64,000 nucleotides of DNA from Nematopogon swammerdamellus (taxonomy: Eukaryota > Arthropoda > Insecta > Lepidoptera > Adelidae): positions 14,315,523 to 14,379,522 of the forward strand of contig OX336342.1 of the NCBI GenBank assembly GCA_946902875.1, in the 5' to 3' direction. The position numbers were made by a program, and so were the translations under genes. Under the pieces are notes generated by a model. It made no database searches. It had not been told where the DNA came from and saw only the letters and a list, made by a program, of their open reading frames with translations. Shown piece after piece: positions 10,501-22,075 of the stretch. Position 1 is the first letter of the stretch. Each line of letters starts with the position of its first letter.

Positions 10501-11877
10501 GTTGGTATCCACCATATTATTGATTCTTATATCATATCTATATAAACACTTTTGTGTGTAAATTATGTATTTTACTGTTTAATCAGCAATGTTATTATCA
10601 CAATTGGCCAAGTCATTAAATTGCACTCAAATAATTTAAAAGTACATCAGATTACTTAGAAAAAATTAAAAATTGTTAAAATATTTTTTGATTGCATATA
10701 TTTTCCTTAGACAGTTCTGTTTGTAATTTAGAGTGGTGATAATTTTCTGATTGGATTGTTATGAATCTAATGGTTTTGGTTGTGGTAAAATATTTATATA
10801 ATTTTATTTTAAATTGCATGTAGACATTTTGATATTTAAGTAAAGTAGGTAGTATAAATTGTAATAAGCAAAGTAAGATATACGGTAACATATTTATTTA
10901 CCCATAAGTAAGTTGGTAAATGTATATATTTTTTCTTATTTTACAAATTTTAAGGTGTGGTTCACATAATGAAGACATCCAATTATTATCACTACTAATA
11001 TGTAGCAAGGGCAGACTTATAGCCTTAGGCTATTTATTTTCTTCTAGTCACACATTTTATATTTTGCAATACAGTAATGCAATTTTCAAAGTTACCTTGC
11101 GAAATAGTTAAAGTTGTCTCCTTCATATTAAATTGATTTTACAAGGCAATTGAGACATTTGAGACATTGACAATTGAGCAATTTTCCAACATAGTTTTTT
11201 TGTAGTTCTTCTTTAGCTACCTGCAATCAGTTTGTAAACTTAAGCAAGTTTTTTGTTTTCCAACATAGTGTCAACCTTAATATTATTCTTGTATCATAGA
11301 ACATTAAAGGAGGATTTTTAGTTGTATTTGTAAAATTTATTTATTTGAATCATCAGTGGTAGCATTTTATGATGTTATATGATTTTGTGGGACTTATTGT
11401 AAGTAGTATGTGGTGTACATAGTGGTCACAGTAGTTCAATGTGCATGCTTGGTTTGTACTGTGCTGATTTACTTAACAATCTCAATTACTTACTATGCCT
11501 TGCTGTCAAGAAGTTGACCTTCATTTTTTTGGCCATTGTTATTACCTATACATTTGTTTCTTTTTACTTTATGTTACCTGAAACACAATCGTTGTGGGCC
11601 ATTCCGTCTAGTAAGTAGGAATTTAAAAATTTCGTCGGATTACTTATTTTAATTTCGGTAACAACAAGGCATTACGCACAGTCTGCACCAAAATCGTATC
11701 TCCTGCACACTATGGGCAAAAATGAGCGTCAACTTCTGAACATAGACGTGATGATTAAAGATTCAATTAACTTGCATCTACATTTTAGACCGTAGTAGTA
11801 GAAATATTGCACAAAATTCTGGTACGAGAAAAGTTAGTACACGAGAAAAGAAGTTGATGTTCTTTTTGTGGTTGCAG
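10501..11877 (+). other. Intron before the first finger cassette
   Basis: Very AT-rich, with no gene. It ends with GTGGTTGCAG at the acceptor. Confidence 0.6.
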
Positions 11878-12331
11878 GAGTGGTACGATGGGGCCGGTAG
11901 GGGCCGGGGTGATGAGGGGCCCGGGGCGGGGGACAGCCGGCTGTTCCCGTGCATGTACTGTGGCGCCAGCTTCCCTCACCAGAGCAAGCTCACTAGGCAC
12001 ATCCTCTCGCACTCGCTGGAGACGCTCAAGTACCGGGAGGCGGTGCTGGGGCGGCCGCTCGGGCTGGCGGGCGGCGTGGGGCTCGCCGACGCGCACCTCA
12101 TCACGGGCGCGGGCGGCGACGACTCGCCGCTGCCGCTCGAGCTTGAGCTGGGCGCGCTCGAGCCCGGCAACGTGGTGCTGTGCAAGTTCTGCGGCAAGAG
12201 CTTTCCGGACGTGTCCTCCCTCATCGCACACCTGCCCGTCCACACCGGCGACCGACCCTTCAAGTGCGAGTTCTGCGGCAAGGCTTTCAAGCTGCGACAC
12301 CACATGAAGGACCACTGCCGCGTTCACACCG
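11878..12331 (+). CDS. mamo: BTB-zinc-finger gene, C2H2 fingers 1-3 of the four-finger C-terminus
   Basis: 151 codons plus one base; acceptor GTTGCAG, donor CACACCG|GTGAGTC. After a Gly-rich lead come three C2H2 fingers: C25-C28-H41-H45 (CMYCGASF...HILSH), C102-C105-H118-H122 (CKFCGKSF...HLPVH) and C130-C133-H146-H150 (CEFCGKAF...HCRVH). A TGDRPF linker joins the last two. A 56-residue Gly/Leu/acidic spacer separates fingers 1 and 2. All zinc ligands are present. GC content is far above the flanking introns. The exon ends inside the HTGERP linker, completed by the next exon. DNA binding in the nucleus follows from the family; the target sequence cannot be read here. Confidence 0.9.
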
Positions 12332-12412
12332 GTGAGTCTGGTCTCTCTGTCTGGCACGCCTCCTCTCGTTTTCTCTCACACGATGCTCTCTCATGCTCTT
12401 TTTAATTTTCAG

Positions 12413-12564
12413 GCGAGCGGCCCTTTCGCTGTGCGTTGTGTGGTAAAACCTTCTCGCGATCAACCATATTGAAAGCGCACGAAAAGACGCATTATCCAAA
12501 GTACGTGCGCAAGTTCCTCTCGCCTAGTCCGGTGGACACGGAGGAGGAGAGTCCGCACCAATGA
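12413..12564 (+). CDS. mamo: BTB-zinc-finger gene, terminal exon with finger 4 and stop
   Basis: Separated from the previous exon by an 81-bp intron (GTGAG...TTTTCAG). It completes HTGERPF and encodes C6-C9-H22-H26 (CALCGKTF...HEKTH), then [14 protein letters not shown] and an acidic end EEESPHQ before TGA at 12562-12564. Together with the exon at 11878 this gives a four-finger isoform whose last three fingers are linked by canonical TG-[ED]-RPF linkers. Confidence 0.9.
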
Positions 12565-13235
12565 GCCGCCGCCGACGCCACCTACAGTTTGTATGCGGCG
12601 CTAGCGGGTCACGTCGCCTCGTATTATTGGAAGTAGTCGGAAAGCGGATCGGTGATGGAGAACACCAAGCGAACGGACAATATGTATTTAATTAAGATTG
12701 TGATTATAAAATGCCGCAACTGTGATCTGAACGATATGAATAATATTTGATATTCACTAATAGGTAAATCACATAAAGTTGTTAAATTCTCCGACATATT
12801 TTAGTGAGGGATACCTTCGTTTGTTTAGTTGAAAAGTTGGATCTTGAGCGTAAGCATGGGTTCAGCTAAATTATGAGGGCGGGTACCTCAGGTTCTGCGA
12901 GCAATGATAAAATTGTGGACAAGCCGCGACTTGCATCGCCCTCGAGTGTTTCAGCGCTGCCTCATCGTAGTGTTAATCTGCTGATACATGAATGACCAAC
13001 GACGTGCGTGTTTCTAATACAGTTGGTTTGTAGTTGGTGTTTGAAGATAATTTTAAACGTAAGAGCTTCTTATTTAATTTTGTTTGTATCACATTCTGTA
13101 AGATACGGTATTAAGTTTAGAGTGAAAATTGATATATTTGCTATTGTAAAATTTAGAGACCTGCGTATTATAAAATTTTACAATTTCTTGTAAATCTTCT
13201 CCGGGAGTTGATTTTTTAAACCAAAATAAAGATTG
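12565..13235 (+). promoter_or_regulatory. 3' UTR of four-finger isoform with candidate poly(A) signal
   Basis: Non-coding after the TGA. The first AATAAA downstream is at 13225-13230, preceded by an A/T-rich stretch, and is the best candidate cleavage signal, giving a 3' UTR of about 680 bp. Confidence 0.5.
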
Positions 13236-16200
13236 ATAATGAGTGCTTTAATTAAATTAGTAGGTACGATAGATGATATGCACTCAAATAAGTTAGATTG
13301 TAATATAAAATTAACGTTAGGATTTGAGATTTTTATTAATTTCTCGACCCTCAGAGTTGAAGAAGTACTCCCTGAATTAATTCAAAAGCAATATAATGAC
13401 ATATAAAATGTACATACATATATAGTTTGGTAACTTAGGATTTTTACAATGCATAGAAGAATTCTTCCCTTGGGCAAAATGTGGTGCTTGAAGTACGGGA
13501 TCAGAACAAGCAGTATGTAGCTGTGTCGTTTGTCTACCTACTCTACTCCACTGTAATACCTGCATACATACCTACCTACTACCACACACACTACTATGTT
13601 CAATGTTGTATTAACACAGTCGGTCCATATACCTCATTCATATTAAATTAATATTTATTAAATCTGTGCAAAACAAAAGATGATTCAGAAAAAAACCTTC
13701 ATTCAATGAAATTTTATGAATACTTACCTACTACAATATTGTTGCACATAAATTTATACACAAATTATTAAAAATTCCAGGGCTCGTACCGAGCTACGTT
13801 TGCTTGTGTGTGGCCTCCATTCAAGCACCCGTCTACCCCAGCAGTTGTCGGGTCTGCGACAGATGCATACATACTAATGCATATAATTTCTGTGACATAT
13901 TCAGGATTCTGTGGCACACAACCTTTGCTCCTTTATATTTTGTGTACAAAGATTTAGCTTTGTAAAGAAGAGTAATCAATATTCAAAGATGCTGAAGTCC
14001 AATTTTATATATTTTAACAGCTTGTGATGGTTTCTGCTTTAGTTCGTATTCACCAGGATTCAAACACAAATTTATTTCGAAAAAATTATTTGTGTTCACT
14101 CTAATTTAAAGTTCCAAATTAAAACATATTTTCGAATAAATTCGAAACTTACAGACCGACTTATGTAGCCCAAGAATTTGAAGTACTTATACTTTAACAT
14201 TAGGTAAATTTCATTTGGATACACACTACACAGCCTACCTCAAGATAGTTCAACAAATGTACGCTCAAGTTAGTTTACAGGTGACCATTTTGTCATACAT
14301 CAGTAAATTGATTCTCCTCCATATGGAAAACTATTAATATAAATTATTTAACTTAAACATTTCACTCAGTTGCATCTTTATCACGTAACACAACAAACTA
14401 AAATAAATTCTGAAATTGACACAGTAATACCACTTTTGTTCACTTTTTCTGATCTCTGGGGAATGAATATCTATATACTATAAGTTCAATTCAACAGCAT
14501 CACCGTATCCTGATTTTAGCAATTTTGTCAAACATAAGGGCTCACCCGAAGGGTTTGTCAAGCGAGCCTGGCTTAATTGCTGGCATTAGAGAATTTTCTG
14601 TGTTTGCTTGTACGCTGTGCTTGAATCATCACTTCATTTCGTCGAGGCATACTACAACATGACCAGATGTTTTACTAGTAACTTTGTTGCAAGTTTTCCA
14701 AGTAAATAGTCAGCGGTCAGGGAGGAAAGAGTAAAGCCCAAATTACATTTATGAAAATAAATCGCAAAACTGTCATGGCGACGCAATTTGTCCATTATTT
14801 TGGTTAAATTTTCCCACTTTCGCGCTGGTAATACTAGTCGTAGCGACACATTTGCCATACACATTCGAAGTATCATCTTAATAAACAACGAACATTTCGT
14901 CGCGAGGTTTCAGTGTTTTTGTAAATGTATTTTGACTTGAGGTAGCAGTACTTAAGATTATATATTTGCTGCCTATTCAAAATTATCAACTAGGATAGAA
15001 TATCGGAACGTAATGTGTAACATATCGATAATGTAATAAACCAAAATTTTATTTAAAAGTCGTACATACTAGACGAGCAACTTGCAACATTAAATAATAG
15101 CATAATTCTTGCCCTGCTCGTAAGTTGTTGGCTTATATTAAAGTTTAGTTATGTTGGCTGTTTACTTTATTCCTGGGGTGAGCGTTGGTTAGTGACGACA
15201 ACAGAGTATTATTGTAGTGAAAGTTAAAGGAGCTGTGATAAATAATATTAAATAAGGCATAACATCGGGGCGTAAAATTTGGATCTCAAAATGTGATTTT
15301 AAAATTTGGTACATTAAGGTAGGTTTATTGTAATGGGTAGTGTTTTTAATAGGAGTACTTCAGAAGTTCCTTTGCGGTCTAGTTATTATTTTTTGGTATT
15401 TTTCCGTTTGATAACGTTGCCAATTTCATTGTGATGTAGTCAATATTTTAAATTTATTTTGTCAACATAATGCAACCTTCCTATTGCAGAAAAATTATAT
15501 CTACATACTCGTATGTAGATGCAAACTTAATTATTCCAGTCTACTTAATGCATCATTAAAAATCGTGTACATTCCTGGTAATTTCTTTCTAGTTGTACAT
15601 TTTGGTCTAAAAGTGGAAATGCACGCGTAGAACGTTGTCACAATATACAACATAGCTTGCTGCATGCCGACACCGCGCCCCAATAAACACTCCACAAACG
15701 CGCATGTGACCCAAGTTTTACAAGGTGTACTTGCACTTTTTGAGCTGACTGTACACAATTTGGAACAGGAAGTCACAAAATCGACGTCACGATTTCGATC
15801 TCATTATGTCATAATAATATTTATTATATTTGGTGTTGTAAGTATATACGTACAGACGCATCTTTTCTATCTAATCTTGACTACGAATATGTTTAAAAAT
15901 TTTGCAGCATGTAAAGAATTTGTTTTGTTACTTGGAATCTTGCAACGAAGGATACATAATATACAGATTCGACAAAGCAACATTTTCTTATCGTTTTACA
16001 ATAATTTGACAGTTTGAGGGTAGGGAGAAAATGTAATAATAAATGTAAGATTATGAACAATTTCATGGTAGTGTTGTTAGAGCGGGTAACCATGCTGCTG
16101 AGTAAACATTTGACCTTGCTATGGAATCAACAACATCTATGTTGTTGTCTATACACATTCCACATAGCTACTGATTTCTTTACATTTCATTAAATAAATT

Positions 16201-17440
16201 ATTTTATCTTTTCATATTTATGTATAGTGTTTTAGCCGAATTCTTTTAATTAGTTCGGGATATAATGTACGGCAAAAAATTACAAAAAAGAAGCTATTTT
16301 AGTATGAGTATTAGGTATCGATTGTAAATGCGTCGTGAGGTAGTCTGCTGGATGGGATAGATAGTTTGTTAGATGCGCTACTGTCCGTTTGTGTCGCGCG
16401 TGCCGGCGTGCGTGAGAGTGCGTGTGCACGCGAGACAACCACTCCCATACAATGTTGCTATTTGAAGAGCTGCACTCTTCTTATTATTTCCTTGGAACTG
16501 GACGTTACCAAACTGTATAGCAATACTGAAACCTTTATTAATGTTCCTCTCCTTATTTTAAGAAAGATATGAATATTTACAAGATACAGATAGCAATAAT
16601 TAAATGATTAAAGAAGAGACATGTATAAATAACGAATTATCAAATTTGTACGAGTTTTTATTGAGAATAGTTTTATAATAGATCACAACACGAGTTTAAA
16701 AACTATTTTGTTTCCTATCTTTCAGAGGTACTATTTATAATTAGCGTATTGATAGATTATATTTATATGTATTGTGACATGTAAATAGACAGGTACTGTT
16801 GATAGCAAATTTTGTATAAATACTTGGTTTCTGCAACAGAAACGGCCACCCCTAAGTGCAGTTATTCAAATTTTAACATTTGTCTCACCCTTGCTGAAAT
16901 CACATGCCATTAGACGTACGTTACTCTCGGTAGCTACATATATAGCGTGGGTCGGTGCGTGTGAGTCGTGTGACGCGACTCGCCCATCGCACCTAGCGTG
17001 GTATTCGTACACGGTACACGGTACACATAGCACACACTAAGTGTTGAAATAGATTTAACGTAGGTTCATTTTTATATCATAAATTGTGACCACAATTTTA
17101 TATTTTAGAGTGCCTCTTGCCTATATAAGACTTATATAAAGGCTGCAAATCACTAAATATATAAGTAGCAAATTTAATGATAGTAAATTAAAATGTAACT
17201 TTATGGTGAAAATTGTAAGATTTGAGTTATGATATGTATTCGAACAATAACTGAAGCGGTATTGGGATCTCGTGCAGATCCAGCAATCTGATCAAGCAAG
17301 AGGTTCAGTGTCCAATGCCCAGTTGTTGATGCATCTCAAACTTGTTCAACTCATTTGTAGCCATAGTACAGTGAGTTCATTCTTCCAAATATTTACTTTT
17401 ATCGTGTGGCTGTCGCGTGGTTTTACCCAAATTTCCAAAT
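13236..17440 (+). other. Intron / inter-cassette DNA
   Basis: About 4.2 kb of AT-rich sequence between the four-finger end and the later exons. No gene, RNA gene or clear transposon is seen. A 31-codon exon-like window at 17278-17370 has splice-like edges but weak support and is discussed as a finding. Confidence 0.5.
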
Positions 17441-17832
17441 ATAAGGTGTTTCGTTAGTCATGTCAATAACTTCGGGACGGTTACATACGCACTCAAACAC
17501 TTTACGAAAAAAAAACATATGTTTATAGGAGCATTTTTTCTCCTAACAAAAAAATCAAATCAAATAAGTAGCTGTAAAAACCAATCATAGTGATCTTGTG
17601 ACTCACTTACAACAACCAGCTGTTCTGCGTTTGAACATAGTACGGTCATTGACCCCGTACAATGCATGTTACCTACTGTTACACACAGGTTAATGTTTAG
17701 GTAGCAAACATGTTTTGTTAAATTTCTCGAAAAGTAATGCTAAAAACATATAATTTTTTTTACGTGACCTGTTTATTCGAGTGTGTATGTAACCCTCCCG
17801 AAGTTATTGACATGACTAACGAAACACCTTAT
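17441..17832. mobile_element. MITE with 57-bp terminal inverted repeats
   Basis: Left arm 17441-17497 (ATAAGGTGTTTCGTTAGTCA...) and right arm 17776-17832 are inverted copies with about three mismatches in 57 positions. The 278-bp centre is AT-rich and non-coding. Flanks read TATA on both sides, consistent with a TA duplication and hence a Tc1/mariner-type non-autonomous element, but longer AT-only duplications cannot be excluded. Confidence 0.85.
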
Positions 17833-18918
17833 ATAAACGAATCTTCATTTCTCTGAAATAGTACTGAACAATTGCAAATTCCGCCCACACTCGCTAGTGA
17901 CAGTCAGTAAGCACGTGGAGAATGAGCATCTTATTGCGGCACTCAGCGTAGAAATTGTGTTCGAGTCTATTTTATTTATTCACTTTATAGTTGAAGAAAT
18001 TTTGCTTTTGCTTATTTTACTTTGTAATTGGACAACATTTATGGATAAGCAGAATATATTTCGTCAAATGTGTGTATTGAGCACAGTGTTGACTAGGAGC
18101 AGCACGAGGTGAGTGTGAGTGTCGGTGCGCGAGAGCGAGGCGTAGCTAGCTATGATAGTGTAAAGTAATGAGTGAGCGAGGCACACTACAGTCATCCCCC
18201 AGCTGTCGCAGTTGAAGCGAACTGTTGTATACATTGTTTTATATCTACGCTACCTAGGTATATATTAATATATACTTACCTACCTTGTTTACATTTTAAG
18301 TGACATACCTAAAATATAACTTTAATTGCAATTTTTATAAGTTCCTGTAGAAATATTCTATTGTACGTTGGTACAATTTGTTTTAATTTTAGTACGATTA
18401 TACGGTTAATTCAAATCAGCACAAGTTCAAAATAAATAGGTTCGTGTATGTACACATAGTAGGTACCTATATAAATTATAGAAAAAATATCCTTCTGTTA
18501 AGCGACAAAGTACTACTTACATTTCTGTCTGTTTTAGTTGTCTTTTATTGTTGATATTTTAGAATAAGAAAAACTGTTTTGTCTTTAACATTAGTAGATT
18601 ATATATTATTATTATTATCGAACGTTTACATTTTGTTAAAATGTTAACCTTCAAAATTTCATTTTCAAAAGTCGATCGTACGTAGCGCGAGTCACCAAAG
18701 TCGAGGTGAAGACTAAGTGGTAATTCGGTCTATAGTTTGTCAATTGTGCAATGAGTCAACAGCAGCCTCGATTCGTCACCTACACTGTTGGATCTTTGCT
18801 ACTTCGAAACAAATATAAGCATATCATAGCTGTAAAAATACAATTTTGACAAATAAAAGCTCTACAATCCATTACAAAAACAAAATTTTACTTTCCCACC
18901 CTCCGCATCGTCCTTCAG

Positions 18919-18950
18919 CTTCACGCGACGCGCCGGCCGCAGCGAGCAAG
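18919..18950 (+). CDS. mamo: BTB-zinc-finger gene, 32-nt micro-exon
   Basis: A pyrimidine-rich run leads to acceptor TCCTTCAG. The 32-nt exon is followed by a perfect donor AAG|GTGAGTG. With one base from exon 2 (G at 5351) it reads ASRDAPAAASK and leaves phase 0, exactly what the terminal exon at 19026 needs after a 75-bp intron. GC-rich composition contrasts with the DNA just upstream. It fits a phase-1 donor only (5351 or 12331), so it implies skipping of exons 3 and 4 in the six-finger isoform, or an unseen exon. The call rests on splice sites and phase; transcript data are needed. Confidence 0.6.
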
Positions 18951-19025
18951 GTGAGTGTCCCGATGCGACTATAGACTGGATCTAGCGTTTGGACCGATGC
19001 TTACGCGCTGGTGTGACGGTTGCAG

Positions 19026-20237
19026 GTGTGTGCGGAGACGACGTGCGGATCGTCGGGGCCCTCCGCGGCCGCGGCGCCGCTATCGCTGTGGTCGCCGCTG
19101 CTCGCGCTGCACGCGTGCCGCCTGCGCCGCTACCTCAGCGACGACTGCCTCGGCTACGAGGCGCCCGCGCGGCCGGCGGCGGCGGGGGCGGGCGCCGCCG
19201 GCGAGCGGCGCCGCTGCGGAGTGTGCCTCGCCGCCTTCCCCTCGAGCTGGCTGCTGGAGCGGCACGCGGCGCTGCAGCACGCGTCGCACGCGGCCGCCGC
19301 CGGCGCCGGCGCCGCCTGCGACGACAAGCCCTTCGTGTGCGAGCAGTGCGGCCAGAGCTACCGCTACCGCTCCGCGTACGTGAAGCACCGCGAGCAGAAC
19401 CACCGCGCGCGCCTGCCCGCCGACAAGCTCTTCACCTGCGACGTGTGCGGCATGCAGTTCCGCTACCTCAAGTCATTCAAGAAGCACCGCCTCAACCACA
19501 CCCTCGAGCGGCTCCACACCAAGACCGCGCCAGCCGAGCTCGCCTCGCCCGAGAGCGCAGACCACGTGTCGAGCACCAACGAGGCGCTCGTCGGCCGCAG
19601 CGGCGAGATGGACCTGTCGGTGCGCAGGCGCCGCCGCGGCGACGACGAGTCCGCCGCCGAGGAGGAGCAGGACAGCACCGTCGACTCGAACGGCCCCTCC
19701 GACCTCAACGTCGACGACGACACCGACTGCAAACACTCTAGCGTGGAGGAGGAAGGGCGCGGTCGCGAGGGCGAGGGCGAGCCGGCGGCGGCGCAGGAGC
19801 CGGCGCGGCGCGCGCGCGCTCCCGTCTCCTTCGCGAGCGTCAGCTCCATGGCGGACAGCTCGGACGCGGAGTCGCGGCGCGCGGACAGCAGCGCGGGCGG
19901 GGCGGGCGCGGGGCTGCTCGGGCTGCTGCAGGGTGAGGAGCGGCAGCGGGAGCGGGAGCGCGAGCGGGAGCGGGAGCGGCGGTTCGCGTGTCCGTTCTGC
20001 GGCAAGTGCGTGCGCTCGAAGGAGAACCTGAAGCTGCACGTGCGCAAGCACACGGGCGAGCGGCCGTTCGTGTGCCTGTTCTGCGGGCGCGCGTTCGGCG
20101 GCAAGAGCGACCTGACCCGCCACCTGCGCATCCACACCGGCGAGCGGCCCTACCACTGCGAGGCTTGCGGCAAGTGCTTCGCGCGCGCAGACTACCTCTC
20201 CAAGCACCTCACCACCCACGTGCACAACGCGCGCTGA
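19026..20237 (+). CDS. mamo: BTB-zinc-finger gene, alternative terminal exon with six C2H2 fingers
   Basis: 403 codons then TGA, after acceptor GGTTGCAG, phase 0. Fingers by exon residue: C64-C67-H80-H85, C105-C108-H121-H126 (CEQCGQSYRYRSAYVKHR), C138-C141-H154-H158, C322-C325-H338-H342, C350-C353-H366-H370, C378-C381-H394-H398 (CEACGKCFARADYLSKH). The last three have canonical HTGERP linkers and form a tandem DNA-binding array. Between residues 160 and 310 lies a disordered acidic/Ser-rich linker with MDLSVRRRRR, PSDLN and a Q-R-E-R-E-R tract just before finger 4. From memory, the YRYRSA finger and the final GKCFARADYLSKHLTTH finger match Mamo (maternal gene required for meiosis; a pigmentation regulator in silkworm); this was not checked by search. 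GC is very high, unlike the flanks. Confidence 0.88.
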   Translation: MCAETTCGSSGPSAAAAPLSLWSPLLALHACRLRRYLSDDCLGYEAPARPAAAGAGAAGERRRCGVCLAAFPSSWLLERHAALQHASHAAAAGAGAACDDKPFVCEQCGQSYRYRSAYVKHREQNHRARLPADKLFTCDVCGMQFRYLKSFKKHRLNHTLERLHTKTAPAELASPESADHVSSTNEALVGRSGEMDLSVRRRRRGDDESAAEEEQDSTVDSNGPSDLNVDDDTDCKHSSVEEEGRGREGEGEPAAAQEPARRARAPVSFASVSSMADSSDAESRRADSSAGGAGAGLLGLLQGEERQRERERERERERRFACPFCGKCVRSKENLKLHVRKHTGERPFVCLFCGRAFGGKSDLTRHLRIHTGERPYHCEACGKCFARADYLSKHLTTHVHNAR

Positions 20238-20807
20238 CTCCCGCCGCCCCCGCCGCCGCCACGCGCGCCACCGTCCACACCACACACACACACATACCTC
20301 TATTTTGAATGACCGAGTCATATTATAACAGTATAAAAACGAGAGATATTTTTTACAATTTTTTAAAACTTTACATCTGTACGGTTTAGCAGAATCTAGA
20401 TCATTTGGAGTAAACTGTTCGTTAGTTTATGTACATAGGTACTGCAAAGGTTTATATATTTTCATTATAGCAAAGATATTTCTTCGACAATAGTGTGATG
20501 TGCCACCATTTTAAGGAAATCATTGCGAGTTCGCGTCCCCAATGAGTCGGCTCTCCGTCTGATTGATCTATCCGAGCCTTCCGACAATGTGTCTTCATTG
20601 TAGTACAGGCAAACTTCCTTAACGCGGATACACTACCGTGACAATCCAGGAAATGTATAATGTTTAATTAATTATGTACAGTGAAATAATACTGTGACTT
20701 GATATTTGCCGGGTTACGAGAATTTACACGTATTTCAGTTTTAAAATTGTTTTTCAATAACTATATAACTTTTTCATTTGACATTTACGAAATAGTTTCT
20801 GTGCGTA
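20238..20807 (+). other. 3' UTR and downstream DNA of the six-finger isoform
   Basis: A short GC-rich CGCC/ACAC run is followed by AT-rich sequence. I see no canonical AATAAA before the RTE remnant at 20.8 kb, so the transcript end is not located. Confidence 0.4.
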
Positions 20808-22055
20808 ATACATACATACATACACAGCATCACGCTTGCTTCCCAGTGGGGTGGGTAGGGACAACGGATCTCCACGTGCCACGATCCTGACAAATATCCG
20901 CTCTTCCGCTCTCATAATGTTTTTCATACTTGCTTGTCGGTTACAGGTACTACGTACTGACCCTTTTTGAGCACATGCCCCATCTGGTCCAGGTAGGTAC
21001 GTGTGTCTAGGGCGACCCTTCCCTCTTACGCTCAAATTCACTCCATAAATTTCTATCGTTAGTCTCCTATCATCCATTCTTTCAACATGACGTGAGCCAC
21101 CGAAGCATTACTTTCTCAATCATTGTCACTATATCTTCTTTCGGACTACAACACTTTCGTAATAAACTGTTTCTAAATCTATCTTTCATTGCGACTCCCC
21201 AAAGCGCGCATTTCCACAGCATTTATCCTGCACTTTCACTCCCGTACATCAGTGTAGGGGTCAGCACTCCACCATGGATAGTCAAGCGCGACCTAGTATT
21301 TTGGCTGCTAATATTTTTTTTATGGAAACTGACGGTTGTCTACATCACCTACAACATCCGTGATGTCAGCCCATATCACCGGGTGAAGTAGGTGCCATGT
21401 CAGTGCTTCTGCTTGGCGTGCAACGCCCCTTTCACTTCATTGCCGGCTTTCACTCGCTTTTACACATCTCCTTCACATTTTCCATCCCGCATTTACATTT
21501 TCCCCAGTTATACGAATTCATTCACTTGCTCCAACCTCTCATCCCCAATCATTACATTGCATTCGGATACTATTTCATTCCTCTCCAGTACCATTACTTT
21601 CGTCTTTTACATTCACTTTCATTCCCGTCCTTTTAAATGTTTCAACCATAACAGTTACCATGTCCAGCAACTCGCCCACCGACGACGCAAGTATCACTAA
21701 TTGATTGTCGGTGTACAAGAGGCATTTCACAACTAACTCATCCATTCTTAATCCACACATTCTTAACTCATTCATTCTTAATTATATTATTTCAGATCAG
21801 CCAAGCAGCTGTCCATGAATAGATTAAACGGCCAAGGTGACCCCGCACACTGACTTGACACACGTCTGATCCCTCTGGAGATGTCAAACCAGTCGATGTA
21901 TGCCCCGTTTATCCTTACATAAGCCGTGTAACCCTCATAGAGATATTTCACCCTTTCACCAAGTGACTGTCCACTCTATACTCAGACAGCACTGTCCACA
22001 ACTTATTCCTCTTCCCTTTGTCATAGGTCTTTTCCAGATCTACGGACGCGCAAAA
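20808..22055 (-). mobile_element. Decayed RTE-type non-LTR retrotransposon remnant
   Basis: Minus-strand fragments in different frames read, in order: LEKTYDKGKRNKLWTVLSEY and GVKYLYEGYTAYVRINGAY (about 22050-21880), GLRMDELVVKCLLYTDNQLV (about 21770-21700), and near the left end GRPRHTYLPGPDG...SMKNIMRAEE (20990-20900) with a PLGSKR-like terminus and a TATG-type tail. These match the RT and C-terminal regions of RTE elements common in Lepidoptera, with the YADDQ catalytic box degraded to YTDNQ. Frameshifts, stops and a SINE fragment at 21.3 kb show it is dead. The right edge starts inside the RT domain, so it is 5'-truncated. Confidence 0.75.
21317..21407 (-). mobile_element. SINE 3'-end fragment inside the RTE remnant
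   Basis: Starts with a T run and ATGGAAACTGACGGTTGTCT, the reverse of the poly(A) end of the SINE described at 52454-52843. It continues through GATGTCAGCCCATATCACC and GTGCCATGTCAGTGCTTC. Only the 3' end is present. Confidence 0.7.
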
Positions 22056-22075
22056 AAACAATATAGGTATAATTA

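Noticed and set aside
11785..12357. 190-codon minus-strand open frame
   Set aside because: Shadow of the GC-rich finger exon; the plus strand has four complete C2H2 fingers.
18955..19741. Long plus-strand frames rich in Arg/Ala overlapping the six-finger exon
   Set aside because: Other-frame shadows caused by high GC; they carry no zinc ligands in order.
19463..20321. Minus-strand frames of 224 and 282 codons
   Set aside because: Antisense of the six-finger exon, compositional.
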